Shown here in pieces: positions 1 to 8,576 of a stretch of 64,000 nt of DNA. Under the pieces are notes generated by a model. That model was given only the letters and a program-made list of their open reading frames with translations. It had not been told where the DNA came from and ran no database searches. The translations under genes were made by a program, and so were the position numbers. The first letter of the stretch is position 1. Each line of letters opens with the position of its first letter. The DNA is from Kaistella sp. (GTDB lineage Bacteria; Bacteroidota; Bacteroidia; Flavobacteriales; Weeksellaceae): the NCBI GenBank assembly GCA_019459085.1, contig JAIBEW010000003.1, positions 62,001 to 126,000 on the forward strand, given 5' to 3'.

Positions 1-127
1 TATTCTCTTTTTTTATTTCTTCAATTTTTTTGTCATAAATATGGTCAACCTTTTGTATTTCTTCAAGTTGAGCGAATACCAATGTAAAATTCAGTAAAAA
101 GATTGAGATTATAATCCTTTGTTTCAT
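1..127 (-). CDS. N-terminal fragment of a secreted hypothetical protein
   Basis: The start codon is at 125-127 on the minus strand and the reading frame stays open to the left edge, so only about 42 residues are visible. They begin with a typical signal peptide: a basic start (MKQR), then a hydrophobic run ending in VFAQ, a common Bacteroidota cleavage site. A charged, Lys/Glu-rich and probably helical stretch follows. The family cannot be named from this fragment. Export to the periplasm or outer membrane is inferred from the signal peptide alone. Confidence 0.55.
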   Translation of the reverse strand, partial: MKQRIIISIFLLNFTLVFAQLEEIQKVDHIYDKKIEEIKKEN

Positions 128-164
128 TGTATGCAATTTGTTTTTAGTGTTACAAATAATATTT

Positions 165-172
165 CAAATATA
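165..172 (-). promoter_or_regulatory. Candidate -7 box for the left-edge gene
   Basis: Read on the minus strand this is TATATTTG, which fits the Bacteroidota -7 consensus TAnnTTTG. It lies about 38 bases upstream of the start codon at 127. No clear TTG -33 element is at the expected spacing, so the call rests on the -7 match and its position. Confidence 0.35.
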
Positions 173-456
173 TGCATTGCGCCAATACGCTCTATATCGT
201 GTTGCGAATAACTGAATAAATATTTTCGCATACATTGATTATCAGTTTAAATATTTTTAATAATTCTGGATTGAGCAACTCTACTTGGAAGGATTTTCAA
301 CGCTTTTATGCAGTGTTTTCTGTTACCACAACCTGAGTTTCATGAAGATTAAAGATAGTTTTTGAGGAACATCACCCATCTGTTATGCCGCCGGTTTTCC
401 AAATAATCCTTAAATTGGCGGCACAAAACGGCTTCCTTTTCAACCTGAATTTATAT
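173..456. other. AT-rich intergenic stretch
   Basis: This stretch separates the left-edge gene from the Gre-like gene. It is AT-rich and has no convincing coding frame, RNA gene or hairpin. A near-consensus promoter box, TAGTTTTTG with one extra T, begins at 356 and could serve the plus-strand gene. Nothing else was recognised. Confidence 0.4.
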
Positions 457-897
457 ATGGATAAAACACCACTCGTCATCACCGTAAAGACCCGGCTCAC
501 CGAAAAGATCAAGCATCTGGAACTCCTCATTTCCCAGACCCGGGAATCGAACACCGAGACCAAAAGCTCGATGGGCGACAAATACGAAACGTCCCGCGAG
601 ATGGTGGAGCAGGAGATCCGCAACCTGCAGCGCCAGCTCAGCGAAACCCAGGTCCAACAAACCGCTGTAAAAAAACTCCTGCCTGCCGAAAGCAGCGCAT
701 CAGATTTCGGGGCATTGGTGGAAACCGGCGCCGGACTTTTTTACATCGCCACTGCGGTTGGAGAAATCATTCTGGATGACCGGAAGATCATGACTGTCTC
801 CAGTGAAAGTCCGCTTGCAAAAGCCCTGCACGGAAAGAAGAAAGGGGAGTCCTTCACACTGAATGCAATGACCCATACCGTTAAAAATATTTATTAA
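457..897 (+). CDS. GreA/GreB C-terminal-domain-like protein
   Basis: The 146-residue product has a predicted coiled coil (about residues 10-75, rich in Glu, Gln and Arg) followed by a compact C-terminal domain. The latter contains VGEIILDD and SPLAKALHGKKKGE, which resemble the FKBP-like C-terminal domain of Gre transcription factors (SPLGRALLGK-type motif). This suggests binding to RNA polymerase, but the N-terminal coil is not a standard GreA coil and lacks a recognisable acidic tip. Relatives are, as I recall, sometimes annotated as 3-oxoacyl-ACP synthase, which the sequence does not support. ATG 457 was chosen over ATG 385 because the 24 extra residues look like translated leader. It is a single gene. 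Confidence 0.6.
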   Translation: MDKTPLVITVKTRLTEKIKHLELLISQTRESNTETKSSMGDKYETSREMVEQEIRNLQRQLSETQVQQTAVKKLLPAESSASDFGALVETGAGLFYIATAVGEIILDDRKIMTVSSESPLAKALHGKKKGESFTLNAMTHTVKNIY

Positions 898-1160
898 ATT
901 TGGACAATATTGTGTAAAATGTAAAATGTATTCATGTACAATGTAAAAAGGATGAAAGATTAATTATGAAGGATGAATGACATCATTGGTTGAATGACCA
1001 ATTATGTAGCCGGTTTTTTGAGCACCGCCACAATATTCATCACTTCAAAAAGTTTCGACTCATAACTCATAACTCATCCAAAATCCATAATCCAAAATTT
1101 ATTAACTCATAACTCATAACTCATAACCCATACTTCATAACTCATCCTTCATCCCTCAAA
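898..1160. repeat. Intergenic region with degenerate AACTCAT microrepeats
   Basis: Between the Gre-like gene and thyA lies a low-complexity stretch. From about 1058 to 1155 the heptamer AACTCAT, often as ATAACTCAT, recurs eight times or so in direct orientation, interrupted by variants such as AATCCATAA and ACCCATACTTCAT. The preceding 100 bases hold a second set of short repeats (ATGTAAA and GGATGAA types). There is no hairpin strong enough for a terminator and no spacer structure. The role is unknown; replication slippage is the simplest origin. Confidence 0.55.
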
Positions 1161-1955
1161 ATGCAAAACTACCTCTCCCTCCTTCAGCATATTCTCGACA
1201 ACGGCACCGATAAAACCGACCGTACCGGAACCGGCACCCGAAGTGTTTTCGGTTACCAGCTCCGCTATGACCTGTCTGAGGGTTTTCCTCTGGTTACAAC
1301 CAAGAAAGTGCATCTGAAATCGATTATCTATGAGCTGCTCTGGTTCCTGAATGGCGATACGAATATCAAATATCTCACGGATAACGGCGTGAGCATCTGG
1401 AATGAGTGGGCCGACGAAAAAGGCGACCTCGGCCCGGTATACGGTGCGCAGTGGCGCAGCTGGACCGGCGCCGACGGTAAAGTCGTAGATCAGATCACCG
1501 AACTCATCGACCAGATTAAGAAAAATCCCGATTCCCGTAGGCTCATCGTTTCTGCCTGGAATGTGTCGGAGATCCCGAATATGGCTTTGGCGCCGTGCCA
1601 CGCATTGTTTCAGTTTTATGTTGCCGACGGCAGAGTGTCGCTGCAATTGTACCAGAGAAGCGCGGATGTATTCCTTGGAGTACCATTCAATATCGCCAGT
1701 TATGCGCTGCTTTTGATGATGGTCGCGCAGGTCTGTGATCTGGAAGTGGGTGATTACGTTCACACTTTTGGCGATGTGCACATTTACAACAACCATTTCG
1801 AACAGGTAAAAAAACAGCTTACGCGAACGCCGCGTCCGTTGCCGGTCATGAAACTGAATCCTGAGGTAAAAGATATCTTTGGTTTCAGGTTTGAGGACTT
1901 TACGCTGGAGAATTATGACCCCTATCCGGGAATAAAAGCGCCGGTTGCGGTGTAA
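1161..1955 (+). CDS. thyA: Thymidylate synthase
   Basis: ThyA makes dTMP from dUMP using 5,10-methylenetetrahydrofolate as methyl donor and reductant, in the cytoplasm. The product is 264 residues, the same length as the E. coli enzyme. The catalytic cysteine is C146 in APCHALFQF, preceded by the phosphate-binding pair in [11 protein letters not shown]. The N-terminal [11 protein letters not shown] and the C-terminal [13 protein letters not shown] are also hallmark ThyA segments. The gene stands alone, with a terminator directly behind it. No folA (dihydrofolate reductase), its usual partner, is in the immediate neighbourhood. Confidence 0.97.
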   Translation: MQNYLSLLQHILDNGTDKTDRTGTGTRSVFGYQLRYDLSEGFPLVTTKKVHLKSIIYELLWFLNGDTNIKYLTDNGVSIWNEWADEKGDLGPVYGAQWRSWTGADGKVVDQITELIDQIKKNPDSRRLIVSAWNVSEIPNMALAPCHALFQFYVADGRVSLQLYQRSADVFLGVPFNIASYALLLMMVAQVCDLEVGDYVHTFGDVHIYNNHFEQVKKQLTRTPRPLPVMKLNPEVKDIFGFRFEDFTLENYDPYPGIKAPVAV

Positions 1956-1961
1956 AATATG

Positions 1962-1987
1962 AAGTGAAGCCAGTCTTCACTTTTTTT
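1962..1987 (+). terminator. Rho-independent terminator of thyA
   Basis: An 8-bp stem (AAGTGAAG pairing with CTTCACTT) with a five-base loop is followed by a T run. It begins seven bases after the thyA stop codon. Confidence 0.75.
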
Positions 1988-2039
1988 GTAACGGTTCGTG
2001 ATCTTTTCAGACTAATTTTTCAACCAAATAACCCGATAT

Positions 2040-3353
2040 ATGAACAGATTAACTGCTTTTTTGGCCGTGCTGGTCTTCAGTTCCGGTTTTGCGCAGACCT
2101 TCAACACGGAGAAAATGAACACCTTTATGAACGCGCTGGATCAGAATAAAAAATTCATGGGCAGTGTCGCCGTCTCCAAACAAGGCAAAACTGTTTACAA
2201 CAGTGCATTTGGCTTTGCCGACGCTGAAAACAACATTAAAAATACCCCCGACACGAAATTCAGGATTGGTTCCATCAGCAAGACGTTCACGGCAGTTCTC
2301 GTGATGAAAGCCGTGGAAGAAAAAAAGCTGAAACTGGAGGACCCGCTTTCAAAATATTTCCAGCAGATTAAAAACGCTGACAAAATAACAGTGGAGCACC
2401 TGCTGAACCACCGAAGCGGCATTCACAACGTTACGGAGGTGTCGGATTACTTGGTGTGGAGCAAGTCGGCGCAAAGCCCGGACCAGATGGTCACCCGGAT
2501 TGTTTCAGGCGGAAATGACTTTGAACCCGGAACTGCAATGAGCTACAGCAATTCGAACTATATTCTTCTGAGCTATATTCTGGAATCCGTTTATAAAAAA
2601 CCTTTTTCCAGACTGCTGGAAGAGAAGATCACAAAACCGCTCGCATTAAAGAATACGTATTATGGCGGAAAGATCATCCCTTCAAATAAGGAAGCCTATT
2701 CCTATATTTTTACGGGAAACTATGTAAAAGACGGCGAGACGGATATGTCGGTTCCTTCGGGAGCAGGCGCGGTGGTTTCCACTGCGGCAGATCTGTTGAA
2801 ATTTGCAGAGGGGCTGTTTAACGGAAAACTCGTGTCCGCAGAGAGCCTTCAGAAAATGATGAAGATGACCGACGGTTACGGCTACGGTCTCTTTACCGTG
2901 CCTTTTAATGCCTCAACCGGCTATGGACATAACGGCGGGATTGACGGATTCACTTCGGCACTCTATTATTTTCCGGACACCAAAATTGGCTATGCCATGA
3001 TCAGCAACGGGTCGGCCTTCGATAACAACCGAATCTCCCTTGCCGCACTGAGTGCAGCTTCCGGAAAGGATTTTGAAATCCCGTCCTTTAAAACAGTGAC
3101 GGTTCCTGCAGAAGAACTGAAGAAACTGGAAGGCACCTACGCCTCTCCATCGCTGCCGCTCAAGATCACCGTCACAGTGAAAAACGGTCTTCTCTTTGCC
3201 CAGGCTACAGGCCAGAGCGAATTTCCGCTCGAGGCAACCTCCCCGAAAACCTTTAAATTTGAATCGGCAGGAATTGAACTTGAATTTGACGCTCCTAAAA
3301 AGCAGATGATCCTGAATCAGTCCGGAGCCAGCTATACCTTTACCAAAGAATAA
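2040..3353 (+). CDS. Secreted serine hydrolase, class C beta-lactamase/DD-peptidase fold
   Basis: The 437-residue protein starts with a signal peptide ending in SSGFAQ. The serine-hydrolase triad motifs of the beta-lactamase family (Pfam Beta-lactamase, PF00144) are present: S78-I-S-K81, Y169-S-N171 and H297-N-G-G300. The last 120 residues or so form a separate, probably beta-rich domain often attached to these hydrolases. Members cleave peptides, esters or beta-lactams, and the substrate cannot be deduced here. The HxG third motif, rather than KTG, argues for an esterase or peptidase over a true beta-lactamase. It is followed after two bases by a small gene and then an M1 peptidase, so the three are probably co-transcribed. 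Confidence 0.85.
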   Translation: MNRLTAFLAVLVFSSGFAQTFNTEKMNTFMNALDQNKKFMGSVAVSKQGKTVYNSAFGFADAENNIKNTPDTKFRIGSISKTFTAVLVMKAVEEKKLKLEDPLSKYFQQIKNADKITVEHLLNHRSGIHNVTEVSDYLVWSKSAQSPDQMVTRIVSGGNDFEPGTAMSYSNSNYILLSYILESVYKKPFSRLLEEKITKPLALKNTYYGGKIIPSNKEAYSYIFTGNYVKDGETDMSVPSGAGAVVSTAADLLKFAEGLFNGKLVSAESLQKMMKMTDGYGYGLFTVPFNASTGYGHNGGIDGFTSALYYFPDTKIGYAMISNGSAFDNNRISLAALSAASGKDFEIPSFKTVTVPAEELKKLEGTYASPSLPLKITVTVKNGLLFAQATGQSEFPLEATSPKTFKFESAGIELEFDAPKKQMILNQSGASYTFTKE

Positions 3354-3355
3354 CG

Positions 3356-3580
3356 ATGAAATCACTTAAAATCAACCTCGAAGAGCAGGCTTCTGTTGAA
3401 AAACTGGCTGAACTTCTCACTCAGATCAAAGGGATCAGATCTGTGGAGATCGTGGATGATGCCCAAACGGAAAGCGATCTTCAGAAAGCCGTCACAAAAG
3501 GGAAGGAGCAGCTGAAGAGCGGTGATTTCGACGGTTTGATGAACGACCTTGTTGAAACTTTTTTAAACAAAAAACCTTAA
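3356..3580 (+). CDS. Small hypothetical protein (74 aa)
   Basis: The gene begins two bases after the serine hydrolase stop codon and ends six bases before the M1 peptidase start, so it is very likely translated in the same operon. The product is soluble with no signal peptide. An N-terminal half with beta-alpha-beta character (KSLKINLEEQ, then IRSVEIVDD) precedes a helical, charged C-terminal half. The size and ASVEKLAELL-type start resemble small antitoxin-like proteins, but no toxin gene is next to it. The function is not recognised. Confidence 0.65.
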   Translation: MKSLKINLEEQASVEKLAELLTQIKGIRSVEIVDDAQTESDLQKAVTKGKEQLKSGDFDGLMNDLVETFLNKKP

Positions 3581-3586
3581 ATATTT

Positions 3587-6094
3587 ATGAAAAAACTGAT
3601 CATTTCCATTGGTTTACTCGGAATTCTCTTCACAGGGAGTGTCTTTGCGCAGACCGATACTTCGGGCAGGACCGAATACCGGTTAACGCACACAAAATCT
3701 ACCGAACTCAAGCATACCAAACTCAAAGTAAACTTCGATTATGCCAAAGAGCAGATGAACGGCGAGGAATGGCTCACGGCAAGTCCGTATTTTTACCCTT
3801 CGGATTCTCTTGTTCTGGATGCCAAAGCCATGCTTATCCACGAAGTGGCACTCGATAAAAACGGTACAAAAACCCCTCTGAAGTATACATACACCGACGA
3901 TAAATTAAAGATCAGTTTAGACAAAACCTATAACCGCAACCAGGATTATACGGTATACATCAAATATACCTCCCGTCCGAATGAAGTGAAGTCGAAAGGC
4001 AGCGCTGCCATTACCGATGCGAAAGGCCTTTATTTCGTCAACGCACAGGGAAAAGATACCGACAAGCCCATCCAGATCTGGACTCAGGGGGAGACCGAAG
4101 CCAGTTCAGCATGGTTCCCGACGGTAGACAAGCCGAATCAGAAGACCACTCAGGAAATCTATATGACGGTTCCCGATAAATACGTGACTTTGTCTAACGG
4201 ACTCATGAAATCCTCTACTAAAGAAGCCAACGGATTGCGAACCGATCATTGGGTCATGGACAAAAAACATGCGCCTTACCTCTTTTTTATGGGGGTCGGA
4301 GATTACGCCGTGGTAAAAGACAAATGGAGAAATATTCCTGTCGATTATTATGTGGAAAAGGAATACGAACCGTACGCCAAGCAGATTTTCGGGAATACTC
4401 CGGAAATGATGGATTTCTTCTCGAAAAAACTGAACTACGATTATCCGTGGTCCAAATATGCGCAGATCACCGCGCGCGATTACGTTTCGGGAGCGATGGA
4501 GAATACCACGGCCGTTCTTCATCAGGAATCTGCGCAGCAGAAACCCGGCGATCTCATTGATGAAAACAAATGGGAAGATGTGATCTCTCATGAACTTTTT
4601 CACCACTGGTTTGGCGACCTTGTCACCACCGAAAGCTGGAGTAACCTGACCGTGAACGAATCTTTCGCGAATTATTCCGAATACCTCTGGAACGAACACA
4701 AGTACGGGAAAGATTTCGCCGATTATACGTTGATGAAAGCTGCTGAAGGGTACTTCCGTGATCCTGCAAACGTGTCGAAAGACCTCGTACGGTTCAATTA
4801 CCATTCTCAGGAAGACATGTTCGACGGGGTTTCGTACAACAAAGGCGGCTCTACGCTGCACATGCTCCGCAATTATCTGGGCGATGATGCCTTTTTTGCG
4901 GGCCTTAACGATTATCTGAAAACCAATGAATACGGAACCGGCGAAGCACAGCAGGTCCGGCTTTCTCTCGAAAAAGTTTCGGGAAAAGACCTGACGTGGT
5001 TCTTCAACCAGTGGTATTACGGCAGCGGCCATCCGAAAGTCTCTTCCACAATGACATTCGAGCCGGTGAAAAAACAGGTGACGGTAACGGTGAGTCAGGA
5101 TCAGATGGGCGGAAATTTTCAGTTTCCTTTGGCGATTGATGTCTATGAGAACGGCAAAGCTTCACGTAAAAACGTGTGGGTGAGTGCAAAGGAAAAAAAC
5201 ACCTTCACTTTTGCGGTTTCCAAAAACCCTGAATTCGTGAACATTAATGCAGACGGTGTTTTACTCGGTGAATTTACAGATACAAAAACTCCGGAACATT
5301 ATGCGATGCAGTACAGCGGGTCGAAGGAATTCCTGAGCCGCTACAGAGCCGTGGAAAATGCGGCTGAGAACGCTGCTATAAACGCTGTTTCACTGAAAAC
5401 TCTGGTGACAGCACTGAAGGATACCAACTTTAGAATCCGAATGAAAGCCTTAAGCGCACTGGATCTGTCGAAACCCGACCAGGCAAAGTCTGCGCTGGCT
5501 GAGGTGGAGAAGATGGCTGCAAACGATCCGAAAACGCTTGTACAGAGTGCGGCGATCTCGGCTTTGGCGAAGACCAAGGATAAAAAATACCTGCCTCTTT
5601 TTGAAAAAGGCATGAACGCGGTCTCAAATTCTGTAAAAGCGAGTTCCCTGACCGGGATTTCTGCGGTGGATCCTGCAAGAGTAGTGGCTTTGGCCGATAA
5701 AATTGATCTGGAAGGCGCGAGTGATGACCTGATTGCTGAATTGCTTCCTGTTATCGTGAAAAATAAGATTGAAAAACAGATGCCTGCGATTGCGTCAACC
5801 GCGGCATTCTATCCGTTCCTGAAATTCCAGAACCCTGAACTGGGTGCTGCTGCAGAAGAAGGCTTCAACTGGATTATGAATTCCGACAACCTGAAAGCCA
5901 CGGAAAACGTAACGAAAGTGCTGACTCAGGTGAAAAGCCAGATCGGCGAAAACCCACAGGCGAAAATGATGATCGTGCAGATCCTGAAAGACGGCCTCGC
6001 AAAGAAAATGGCGGTCCTCAAAGCCAATCCATCAAGCCCGACCATCAATCAGCAGGTTGATCTCATCAACAAAGCGATTGAGGCGTATAAATAA
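3587..6094 (+). CDS. Secreted M1 family metallo-aminopeptidase with C-terminal HEAT-like region
   Basis: The 835-residue product has a signal peptide ending in SVFAQ and the full M1 (gluzincin) signature. The exopeptidase motif GAMEN precedes the zinc site HELFHHW (H335, E336, H339), and the third zinc ligand is E358 in VNESFANYSE, at the HExxH-x18-E spacing. It should remove N-terminal residues from peptides in the periplasm or outside the cell. After the catalytic domain (to about residue 460) come a beta domain and an alpha-helical region (about 580-835) with HEAT-like repeats, the usual M1 architecture. A terminator follows, closing the three-gene operon that begins with the serine hydrolase. 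Confidence 0.93.
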   Translation: MKKLIISIGLLGILFTGSVFAQTDTSGRTEYRLTHTKSTELKHTKLKVNFDYAKEQMNGEEWLTASPYFYPSDSLVLDAKAMLIHEVALDKNGTKTPLKYTYTDDKLKISLDKTYNRNQDYTVYIKYTSRPNEVKSKGSAAITDAKGLYFVNAQGKDTDKPIQIWTQGETEASSAWFPTVDKPNQKTTQEIYMTVPDKYVTLSNGLMKSSTKEANGLRTDHWVMDKKHAPYLFFMGVGDYAVVKDKWRNIPVDYYVEKEYEPYAKQIFGNTPEMMDFFSKKLNYDYPWSKYAQITARDYVSGAMENTTAVLHQESAQQKPGDLIDENKWEDVISHELFHHWFGDLVTTESWSNLTVNESFANYSEYLWNEHKYGKDFADYTLMKAAEGYFRDPANVSKDLVRFNYHSQEDMFDGVSYNKGGSTLHMLRNYLGDDAFFAGLNDYLKTNEYGTGEAQQVRLSLEKVSGKDLTWFFNQWYYGSGHPKVSSTMTFEPVKKQVTVTVSQDQMGGNFQFPLAIDVYENGKASRKNVWVSAKEKNTFTFAVSKNPEFVNINADGVLLGEFTDTKTPEHYAMQYSGSKEFLSRYRAVENAAENAAINAVSLKTLVTALKDTNFRIRMKALSALDLSKPDQAKSALAEVEKMAANDPKTLVQSAAISALAKTKDKKYLPLFEKGMNAVSNSVKASSLTGISAVDPARVVALADKIDLEGASDDLIAELLPVIVKNKIEKQMPAIASTAAFYPFLKFQNPELGAAAEEGFNWIMNSDNLKATENVTKVLTQVKSQIGENPQAKMMIVQILKDGLAKKMAVLKANPSSPTINQQVDLINKAIEAYK

Positions 6095-6113
6095 TTGAAT
6101 ATTTATTTCACCA

Positions 6114-6145
6114 AAGGCTGTTCCGGAAGGAGCAGCTTTTTTTTT
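6114..6145 (+). terminator. Rho-independent terminator of the peptidase operon
   Basis: GGCTGTTCC pairs with GGAGCAGCT (one G-T wobble) around a GGAA loop, followed by nine T residues. It lies about 20 bases after the M1 peptidase stop. Confidence 0.75.
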
Positions 6146-6226
6146 GGGTTACTGAATGACCGGAATTAATTGATATTTTAATTAAAATATAGTATATTAG
6201 AGATATAAGCAAAAAGTATAAATGTT

Positions 6227-6403
6227 ATGGCAGTAGATTTCTTAGAGTTATTGAAGTTTATTCAAGAGAAGAAAGGTGTTTCGCTATATAATGATTTCTT
6301 AGTTAAAGTCGCCCAACTTAGAGAAAAATCAGGTGAGCACATTGAAATAAACATTCCTGAAAAACTACTAGAAGAATTTCTTCGCTCAAAATCTTCAGAT
6401 TAG
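6227..6403 (+). CDS. Small orphan protein (58 aa)
   Basis: ATG 6227 opens a 58-codon frame ending with TAG at 6401. The predicted protein starts MAVDFLELLKFIQEKK and ends in LLEEFLRSKSSD. It is charged, mostly helical and has no membrane segment. Base composition is clearly more AT-rich than the neighbouring core genes. The family is not recognised; the compact helical form would suit a small regulator or antitoxin, but that is speculative. Coding status is moderately supported by the natural codon pattern and an isolated position between a terminator and a convergent gene. Confidence 0.5.
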   Translation: MAVDFLELLKFIQEKKGVSLYNDFLVKVAQLREKSGEHIEINIPEKLLEEFLRSKSSD

Positions 6404-6537
6404 GAGAAATTTCTGATCCTTTTATTATATGGATGTATTCGAATTGTTCATTAATTGCAGTTTTATGAGCAGATTAAACTTCACACCCCTAAGTCATACA
6501 GTTTAGATACTCGCAGTGACGGAAGTATATATTCTTA

Positions 6538-7050
6538 TTAATCCATACCGAATGTAGTAATTCCGATTTGATCGTCACTAATTGAAATCACGACAGTTAA
6601 ATACCCAAAAAAATCTGGATCAATAATGACGTCTTTATTAAGCCAGCCCTTATTTAAGAAAAAATGTTTTTCTGACTTGAATTTTATAGAATCAAACCAC
6701 TCCTTGGTTTTCAGAAAATTCTTTTGGAATATTGGTAAATCATCTCCCCAACCATCTTCTGACCATAACTTCACAAAGAGTTTTTCCAATTCCGCTGTAT
6801 CAACGTAAGAAAAATCTGTTTCTTTTAATTTGCTCAAATCAATTGAGCCATAGATGCTCCCGGTGGAATTTTGTTCTTCTAGCAAATCTTGGAAATGATT
6901 TGCATTTAACAAACCATTTTGGATTTCCCTTATTAAATCAAAATCTGTTTCTTTCTTTTCATATACATTAATGCACATAAAACCTATGTAAGTTTTGTCG
7001 TCGGCGGACCAAAGATGTTTATTGGGTAGGTACATTATTTTCAATAACAT
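6538..7050 (-). CDS. Hypothetical protein (170 aa), AT-rich
   Basis: This minus-strand gene encodes a soluble, acidic protein with many aromatic residues (WSADDKTYIGF, LWSEDGWGDDL, NKGWLNKDV) and no signal peptide. The start could be M1 at 7050 or M6 at 7035. No family is recognised. Small acidic, aromatic-rich orphan proteins are common among immunity proteins for polymorphic toxins, but no toxin gene is adjacent, so this is only a possibility. It converges with the 58-residue gene and shares its low GC content, which hints at recent acquisition. Confidence 0.6.
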   Translation of the reverse strand: MLLKIMYLPNKHLWSADDKTYIGFMCINVYEKKETDFDLIREIQNGLLNANHFQDLLEEQNSTGSIYGSIDLSKLKETDFSYVDTAELEKLFVKLWSEDGWGDDLPIFQKNFLKTKEWFDSIKFKSEKHFFLNKGWLNKDVIIDPDFFGYLTVVISISDDQIGITTFGMD

Positions 7051-7144
7051 TTATAGTATAATCTCTTATCAGCGAAAATTTATCAATTAAGTCGAATATA
7101 GAAATTATTTCGCGCAAGTCAGGCTGCATATCATTTGTAATCAG

Positions 7145-8377
7145 TTAATCAAGCTTATCTTGGATGGTTGCCGCCGACAGGCCATGAATCAGCACCGATA
7201 GTACAATAACCACCGCAGTCACCTGAATCAGTTCGGTGGAATTCGGGAAATCCGTCTGCCCGAAAGCGTACATCAGATAGAAAATAGAACCAACTCCGCG
7301 GATCCCATAAAAGGAGAGCGCAAATTTCTCAAAAGCAGAAAGGTCGGTTCCCTGCAGGGCGATCCATCCGCTTATCGGCCTGATCACCAACAGTACGGCC
7401 AGTGCGGTAAGAATGGTGTTCAAATTCCACAACTCATCAATGGTCGCACACACATAAATCCCGATAATGATGAAAAGGAAAGCGACAAAAATCCTTTCAA
7501 TTTCCTCGGTAAAATCATGAAGTTTGTCCATGTGTTTCGCCTTACGTTCGCTGTTGCTGAACGCACACGCTGCCACGAAAACGGCAATAAAACCGTAACC
7601 GCCCAGAATTTCCGTGAGTCCGTATGGCAGAAGAGTCAGCGCAAGTGACAGGATTCCGCGGCTGATAACGGAATGGTGACTTTCTGAGGTCACTTTAAAG
7701 ATCAGCTTGTAGAGTAGCCACCCAACCAAAAATCCAACAATTCCTCCGACTGCAATTTTGTACAGGACTTCCATATAGAACCATTCGCCAATCCATTGGG
7801 TATAATCAAGACCTTTGGCTGCGAGAAAAATCGCAAAGTACGTGAACGGAAAAGCCAGTCCGTCATTCATTCCGGCTTCTGAAGTAAGTCCAAGACGGAT
7901 TTTCGAAAAATCTTTTTTGCTGGGCCGGCTGGTTTGAAGATCAGATGCAAGTACAGGGTCGGTTGGAGAAATAAGCGCGCCAAAAAGCACGGCTGCAGCA
8001 GGAGCAAGACCCAGAAGCCACCAGCCTGCGTATGCAGCGCCCACAATCGTCAGCGGCATTGTTATGAGCAAAAGTCTCAGTGAATATTTCCAGGTTCGCC
8101 AAGCGAATGGTTCTTTGATCTTCAATCCTGCATTGGTGAGTGCCACCAGAACGACAAACTCCGAAACGCGCCGGATAATGTCGGAATGCTGCATAATATC
8201 GAAGTCGGTGTATGCCCTTCCCGTAAAAGCGATGAGGATTCCGATGATCAGGTACAGAATAGGAGGTGTTATCTGTTTTTTACGGAAAACATTGGGAATA
8301 ACGGCGGCCAGCAAAGTAATGATTCCGGCAGCCAGCAGGTAGTAATTGTAAGCGTCGTGAACAAGTAATTCTTTCAT
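7145..8377 (-). CDS. Cation:proton antiporter, CPA1 (NhaP-like) type
   Basis: The roughly 410-residue integral membrane protein has about 12 hydrophobic segments. The CPA1 hallmark regions are visible: SPTDPVLASD in the fourth or fifth helix and SEAGMNDGLAFP, whose Asn-Asp pair is the cation/proton site. It should exchange Na+ (or K+/Li+) for H+ across the inner membrane for pH and sodium homeostasis. ATG 8377 (MKELLVHDAY) was chosen because the first transmembrane helix follows directly; an upstream start at 8404 would add nine residues. There is no C-terminal TrkA-type regulatory domain. The gene is monocistronic. Confidence 0.88.
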   Translation of the reverse strand: MKELLVHDAYNYYLLAAGIITLLAAVIPNVFRKKQITPPILYLIIGILIAFTGRAYTDFDIMQHSDIIRRVSEFVVLVALTNAGLKIKEPFAWRTWKYSLRLLLITMPLTIVGAAYAGWWLLGLAPAAAVLFGALISPTDPVLASDLQTSRPSKKDFSKIRLGLTSEAGMNDGLAFPFTYFAIFLAAKGLDYTQWIGEWFYMEVLYKIAVGGIVGFLVGWLLYKLIFKVTSESHHSVISRGILSLALTLLPYGLTEILGGYGFIAVFVAACAFSNSERKAKHMDKLHDFTEEIERIFVAFLFIIIGIYVCATIDELWNLNTILTALAVLLVIRPISGWIALQGTDLSAFEKFALSFYGIRGVGSIFYLMYAFGQTDFPNSTELIQVTAVVIVLSVLIHGLSAATIQDKLD

Positions 8378-8576
8378 CGTAAGGGTTGATTGGAAGTATA
8401 GCACCCTTTACCGGACGCAGATTTGTAATTTCTCTCTCCTTAACAAAAACCGTGCGGTTTAAGGATCTGCATTCTGTTTTTTGTGAAATTTTTCAGATGC
8501 GGGATGGCGGGAAAACAAATCTTCTTGACGATTAGTCTAAAGAATGCGTATCCTCGAATAGGAGTTCACCCTTTTA

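Noticed and set aside
1058-1155. CRISPR array
   Set aside because: The repeats are only seven bases long and adjacent, without spacers of constant length.
4106-5032. 308-codon open frame on the minus strand
   Set aside because: It is wholly antisense to the catalytic domain of the M1 aminopeptidase, has no recognisable domain and reflects the codon pattern of the real gene.
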